From NCBI GenBank assembly GCA_035296385.1, contig DATHBB010000241.1, positions 1 to 10,204 on the forward strand: DNA of 10,204 bases. Reading direction: 5' to 3'. Positions within the stretch are counted from its first letter, which is position 1. Every line of letters begins with the position of its first letter. The position numbers were made by a program, and so were the translations under genes. Source of the stretch: JAIVJZ01 sp035296385 (lineage in GTDB: Bacteria; Acidobacteriota; Blastocatellia; Pyrinomonadales; Pyrinomonadaceae). This document shows positions 6,938-10,204 of this stretch, piece after piece. The notes below the pieces were generated by a model. The model did no database searches. It was given only the letters and a program-made list of their open reading frames with translations, and was not told where the DNA came from.

Positions 6938-6943
6938 TTTGCC
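6841..6943 (+). other. attC-like recombination site
   Basis: GTCTAAC (R'' core) at 6841-6847 is followed by an L''-like arm containing ATGCACC and GACCGC (6854-6867). About 50 bases later comes the matching arm GCGGCGGGTGA (6919-6929). CCGC pairs with GCGG and CACC with GGTG, with unpaired bases between and an extra G next to CACC, as in attC stems. The site ends GGGCGTT, resembling the usual GCGTTRRRY end but reading GTTTGCC. Pairing further out is poor, so the site is degenerate or partly replaced by flanking DNA. Length of about 100 bp is within the attC range. Confidence 0.45.
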
Positions 6944-6945
6944 CG
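6932..6945. other. Short hairpin at the right cassette boundary
   Basis: CGGGC-GTTT-GCCCG is a perfect 5-bp stem with a 4-base loop, followed on the + strand by ACACTTTTA. It may now act as a weak terminator between the convergent genes. Under the cassette model its left half is cassette DNA and its right half is the original chromosome, so it would be a by-product of the insertion. Confidence 0.35.
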
Positions 6946-7007
6946 ACACTTTTACCGTCAAATTCAAGCATCGCAGGCAATACTTTCTCTATCCGCGACA
7001 ACTTCTC

Positions 7008-7889
7008 TTATTTAACTTTCTCGATCTTCTTGAGCAGGCGCGTGGCGTGGTTGCGCGCCATGAGCGGGATGCGTTCGTCCGTTTCGAGGTCGCGCAGCAA
7101 CCCGACGAGTTGCGTGGTGTCGGATATTTCTTTGCGGTCGAGCAGGCTTTCGAGGCGTTTGAAGATTTTGATGGTGTCGGACGGCTGATACTGCCGCGCG
7201 ATTGTCACGTCGAAGATGAAGAGTTGCTGCTCGCCGATGCCGCGATACTCTTTGACGAGCGCACCGGCCTGTTCATGGTGCGTCCAGTTGAACTCCGCCG
7301 TGCGCTCGCGCGTGCCCTCGCGCATGCGCAGCGTCATCGTGCCGAGGTGCGGAAACTGTTTTTCGTCCTGATAACTCGTGTCCGAGTCGAGGAACTTGAG
7401 AGCATCCCACGCGGCCTTAATGCGCGCGAGCGCGGCGGGCGCGATTTCGAGCGGGTCTGTGAAAACTTCTTCGCTGTTCTTTCGCACGAAAGAAATCTGG
7501 CCGCGACCCGCCGCATCATGCTCGATCATGACGCGGCTGATTAGAAAGTCAGGCTGCTTGAATTCGTAAAAGTAGCGCGCCGCCGTTGTCGAAGCCGCCT
7601 CCGCTTTAGCGGAAGTCGTTACGGCTTTGGCGGGCGACTGCGACGCGGCGGGCGCGCCCGCCGCCGTCGTATCACGGTTGTTCGCCTTTGAAGGCGCGGG
7701 AGTCGGCGACGCGGCGGGAGTCGCATCCGTCGCCTGTTCGGAAGTGGATTTAACACCGGCGGTCGTCGTGCGCGGCGACGCCTTGCGGTTCTTCTTGCTC
7801 TGCACGACAGCCGCCGTAGCGTCAATCGCCGCGCTCTGTACGAGAAGCGCGGCGACGAGTGCTGCCGTAAAAAATTTGCCTGACTTCAC
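7008..7889 (-). CDS. Secreted protein of unknown function with Ala/Thr/Pro-rich linker
   Basis: 293 residues, GTG start at 7889-7887, stop TAA at 7008-7010. The N-terminus is a clear signal peptide: Lys2 and Lys5, a hydrophobic core at 7-21, and a likely signal peptidase I site near residues 24-27 (A-T-A-A). There is no lipobox cysteine, and the whole protein contains no cysteine. Residues 30-102 form a low-complexity Ala/Thr/Ser/Pro/Lys linker. The C-terminal domain (about 103-293) is globular, mixed alpha/beta in appearance, and ends in a charged helical region rich in Lys, Arg, Leu and Glu. I recognise no named family; it is probably a periplasmic or surface protein. It begins two bases after the smc stop, so the two genes are very likely co-transcribed and translationally coupled. 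Why a secreted protein is tied to smc is not apparent. Confidence 0.8.
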   Translation of the reverse strand: MKSGKFFTAALVAALLVQSAAIDATAAVVQSKKNRKASPRTTTAGVKSTSEQATDATPAASPTPAPSKANNRDTTAAGAPAASQSPAKAVTTSAKAEAASTTAARYFYEFKQPDFLISRVMIEHDAAGRGQISFVRKNSEEVFTDPLEIAPAALARIKAAWDALKFLDSDTSYQDEKQFPHLGTMTLRMREGTRERTAEFNWTHHEQAGALVKEYRGIGEQQLFIFDVTIARQYQPSDTIKIFKRLESLLDRKEISDTTQLVGLLRDLETDERIPLMARNHATRLLKKIEKVK

Positions 7890-7891
7890 TT

Positions 7892-10195
7892 TTATTCAAA
7901 CCTGACCGAGACGAGTTTCGACACGCCGACTTCTTCCATCGTCACGCCGTAGAGAGCGCGCGCGATCTCCATCGTGCGCTTGTTATGTGTGATGACGATG
8001 AACTGCGTATTCGTTGCCATCTCGGAGATTTTCGCCGTGAAGCGACTGATGTTGGCCTCGTCGAGCGGCGCGTCAACTTCGTCCAGCAGGCAGAAGGGCG
8101 ACGGGCGATAACGGAAGATGGCGAGCACGAGCGACAGCGCCGCCATAGCCTTCTCGCCGCCCGAGAGCAGCAGCACGTTTTGCAGACGCTTGCCCGGCGG
8201 CTGCGCCACGATGTCTATGCCGGACTCCAACACGTCGTCAGCGTCGATCATGCTCATCTCGCCACGACCGCCGCCGAAGAGTTCGAGGAACAGTTGACCG
8301 AAGTTGCGATTGATCTCCTCGAAGGCGTGTCGGAAACGCTCGCGCGAACGGCGCTTGATCTCGCGCAGCGCTTCCTCCGTCGAAGCGATGCCGTCGATGA
8401 TGTCCTGCCGCTGCGTCGTCAAAAACGTCAGGCGTTCTTCCGACTCGGCGAGTTCTTCGAGCGCCATCATGTTGACCGCGCCGAAACTCTCAACACGCGC
8501 GCGCAACTCTTCCACCCGCGCGCGATTCGCTTCCAGATCAAACTCCGCATCCGGCTCGTACAGGCTCGCGATCTCTTCGAGCGACTGCGCGAGTTCGGCC
8601 ATGCAGGCTTCGTGCAAATAATTAAGGCGCGCCGTCGTCTCCGCGCGGTTGACTTCGAGCGTCGAGCGCGCATCGCGCGCCGCCGCCGCGCGATGATTCA
8701 ACTCCGTCAACTCGTCCGAGAGCGCATCGGCGCGCGCACGCGCTTCCGACAGACGCTCCGCGGCGAGCGCCACTTCGGCCTCGCGCGCGGCGCGCTCGCT
8801 CTCGACCGAACCGGCGGTTGCGTCCATCTCGCTCATCGCGCGCCGCAATTCTTCGAGTCGCGCGCGCATCTCTTCGATCTCGGCGGCGTGGCGTTCGAGG
8901 CGCGCTTCGAGGTCTGCATTCTCCGTCTCCATGCGACGGAGTTCGGCGGCGGTCGCGCGGCGGCGTTCGGCTGCCGCAGCCGAAGCCATGCGTTGCCGGT
9001 TCAACTGCTCGCCTTCAACTTCGGCGGCGCGGCGCTCGGCGGCCAACAGTTCCGCCGCTTCCGCGACCGACTGCGTGGCGGCCAGACGCGCCGATTCTGC
9101 CGCCTCGGCTTCGGCCAATCCTTGCGTGCGACGCGCTTCCACCTCGCGCCGTTCCTCCGCGAGTCGCGCGGCGTCGTCGGCCACGACGCGCAGGTGACGC
9201 GCGGCGCGTTCGATCTCCTGCGCGAGTTGTGCGGCGTTGAGTTCGCGCGCCACCTGCTCGCGCTCCTCGCGCCCGATCTGTTCCGCGATCAAAACCAGCG
9301 CGTCTTCGAGTTCGACGAGACGCGCGCGCGCGGCGCTCACGGAATCCTCCGCCGAGACGACTTCGGAGGCGAGGTCTGCGGCGCGCGATTCGAGTTCGCG
9401 CATCTCGCGTTTGAAGGCCAACAGCCCCGTGCCCTCTTCGACGGCGTGCGGGTTGCCCGCGCCGAGCAGTTGTCCGCCGGCCACCCATTCGCCGCGCGGC
9501 GTCGCGCACATGTCGCCCGTCGCGAACGACAAACTCATCGCGCCTTCCAGATCGTCACTCAAACGCGCGTTCATCTCGCGCGGAAGCGTGCGCAAAAGGA
9601 CGGACGCGATCTCGCGTGGCGCGCCGAGCAAGTCGCCGAGGCGTAGGCCGGCCGCGCCGTCGTCCGAGAGCGTGCCGCGTGAGCGATAGTCGTTTTCGGT
9701 CTCGGCGCTCGCGCCGTGGAGTCCGGCGACGAGGAAGGTGGCGCGACCCGCGTTGTTGGCTTCGAGCCACGCGGCGGCGCGGAAAGCGTCGTCCGGCGTC
9801 GGCACGATGACGGTTTGCAGGTATGACCCGAAGATGCTCTCGACGGCGTGCTCCCACTGCGGCGCGACTTGCAGCATGTCGGCAAGCGTGCCGATGGTGT
9901 GAAAATCTTTTGCGGGATCGATCTCCGCCTCGTCTGCGTGTTCGGCCGAGAAGATGCGCTGCACGGCCTGCGAATAGAGGGCGCGCTTTTCGTCGAGTTC
10001 GGCCAGCGTGTCGAGACGGTTGCGCACGCGCGCCGCCTCCTCGCGCATCCGGGCGTATTCGGAGAGCGTCGCCGACACCAGAGTCCGCGCCGCGGCCACG
10101 CCTTCCGCCGCCGCGCCGCGTTCGATATTCAACACGTCGAGGCGCGCGCGCGCGTCCCTGATTTCAACACTCAGAGTCTCGGCCTGCGCCGTGTA
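7892..10195 (-). CDS. smc: Chromosome segregation protein SMC, C-terminal two-thirds (5' end off contig)
   Basis: SMC proteins form the condensin-like ring, with ScpA and ScpB, that organises and segregates the bacterial chromosome. Present here, numbering from the in-frame GTG at 10135: the end of the first coiled coil (before ~75); the hinge (about 78-235), with FHTIGTLADMLQV and GEWVAGGQLLGAGN; a long Glu/Arg/Ala-rich returning coiled coil (about 240-600); and the C-terminal ATPase half. That half has signature LSGGEKAMAALS (657-668), Walker B LLDEVDAPLDE (683-693) and H-loop VITHNK. The N-terminal Walker A half is missing because the contig ends. The frame stays open past GTG 10135 to codon TAC at 10195-10193. 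The TAA at 10198-10196 uses the last base of an adapter-like heptamer and is not biological. The stop is TAA 7894-7892, coupled to the secreted-protein gene. Confidence 0.95.
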   Translation of the reverse strand, partial: YTAQAETLSVEIRDARARLDVLNIERGAAAEGVAAARTLVSATLSEYARMREEAARVRNRLDTLAELDEKRALYSQAVQRIFSAEHADEAEIDPAKDFHTIGTLADMLQVAPQWEHAVESIFGSYLQTVIVPTPDDAFRAAAWLEANNAGRATFLVAGLHGASAETENDYRSRGTLSDDGAAGLRLGDLLGAPREIASVLLRTLPREMNARLSDDLEGAMSLSFATGDMCATPRGEWVAGGQLLGAGNPHAVEEGTGLLAFKREMRELESRAADLASEVVSAEDSVSAARARLVELEDALVLIAEQIGREEREQVARELNAAQLAQEIERAARHLRVVADDAARLAEERREVEARRTQGLAEAEAAESARLAATQSVAEAAELLAAERRAAEVEGEQLNRQRMASAAAAERRRATAAELRRMETENADLEARLERHAAEIEEMRARLEELRRAMSEMDATAGSVESERAAREAEVALAAERLSEARARADALSDELTELNHRAAAARDARSTLEVNRAETTARLNYLHEACMAELAQSLEEIASLYEPDAEFDLEANRARVEELRARVESFGAVNMMALEELAESEERLTFLTTQRQDIIDGIASTEEALREIKRRSRERFRHAFEEINRNFGQLFLELFGGGRGEMSMIDADDVLESGIDIVAQPPGKRLQNVLLLSGGEKAMAALSLVLAIFRYRPSPFCLLDEVDAPLDEANISRFTAKISEMATNTQFIVITHNKRTMEIARALYGVTMEEVGVSKLVSVRFE

Positions 10196-10197
10196 TT

Positions 10198-10204
10198 AGA
10201 TCGG
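10198..10204. other. Residual Illumina adapter bases at contig end
   Basis: The last seven bases on the + strand are AGATCGG, the first seven of the standard TruSeq adapter read-through. On the minus strand they read CCGATCT, the adapter's 3' end. Their position at the very edge and their creation of a stop in smc support untrimmed adapter rather than genome. Confidence 0.7.

Noticed and set aside
6937..6943. GTTTGCC read as a canonical attC closing core (GTTRRRY)
   Set aside because: The fourth base is T where a purine is required. The sequence fits better as chromosome DNA after a G/TT crossover.
7985..9646. Long open frame on the + strand opposite smc
   Set aside because: It lies entirely antisense to the clear smc hinge, coiled-coil and ATPase coding. 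It is open because of GC-rich codon bias and shows no domain.
10142..10154. Alternating GC run as a Z-DNA or repeat feature
   Set aside because: It encodes ordinary Ala-Arg repeats of the SMC coiled coil; similar short runs occur throughout these GC-rich genes.

Overview
This window looks like a complete metagenomic contig. From about position 500 to the right end it suggests Acidobacteriota, probably Blastocatellia. The reasons are GC-rich coding with mixed GAA/GAG and frequent ATA codons, a long RecQ with a C-terminal helix-turn-helix, and intergenic repeat 'words' (CACCACAGAGACACAGAG, GGAACGCGGAACGATGA, ATTCTGACTCCTGT) that I associate from memory with that group. The first 450-500 bases read differently. 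They hold the end of an OmpA-type domain and the first ~65 residues of RecQ in an alphaproteobacterial (Methylobacterium-like) style, with only GAG for glutamate. The join falls in the highly conserved Walker A region of recQ, so an assembly chimera is the likeliest explanation.

Layout. Positions 1-234: 3' end of an OmpA-family gene. 296-3079: recQ-type helicase, 927 codons as joined. 3175-3378: small proline-rich ORF. 3400-3556: large nested palindromic repeat. 3593-4714: YheT-like alpha/beta hydrolase, whose last codons lie in a second repeat (4683-4754). 4771-4798: a good sigma70-type promoter. 4874-6208: CNNM/CBS/CorC_HlyC membrane protein. 6214-6943: an AT-richer block with one orphan membrane-protein ORF, bounded by GTTAGAC and a GTCTAAC-initiated attC-like sequence. 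The minus-strand operon converges on it: smc (10195 down to 7892, 5' end missing) followed 2 bp later by a secreted protein of unknown function (7889 down to 7008).

The most interesting signal is the 6214-6943 block. It has the layout of a single integron gene cassette inserted far from any integrase, between corC and the convergent operon. Removing the block joins the flanks into a hairpin with A-rich and T-rich sides, resembling a rho-independent terminator for corC.

The genes are housekeeping (DNA repair, chromosome organisation, membrane homeostasis, a serine hydrolase), and there is no defence island or biosynthetic cluster. Two artefacts matter to users. The recQ N-terminus is probably not native. 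The in-frame stop in smc near the right edge is created by seven bases identical to the end of the Illumina adapter (CCGATCT on the minus strand).
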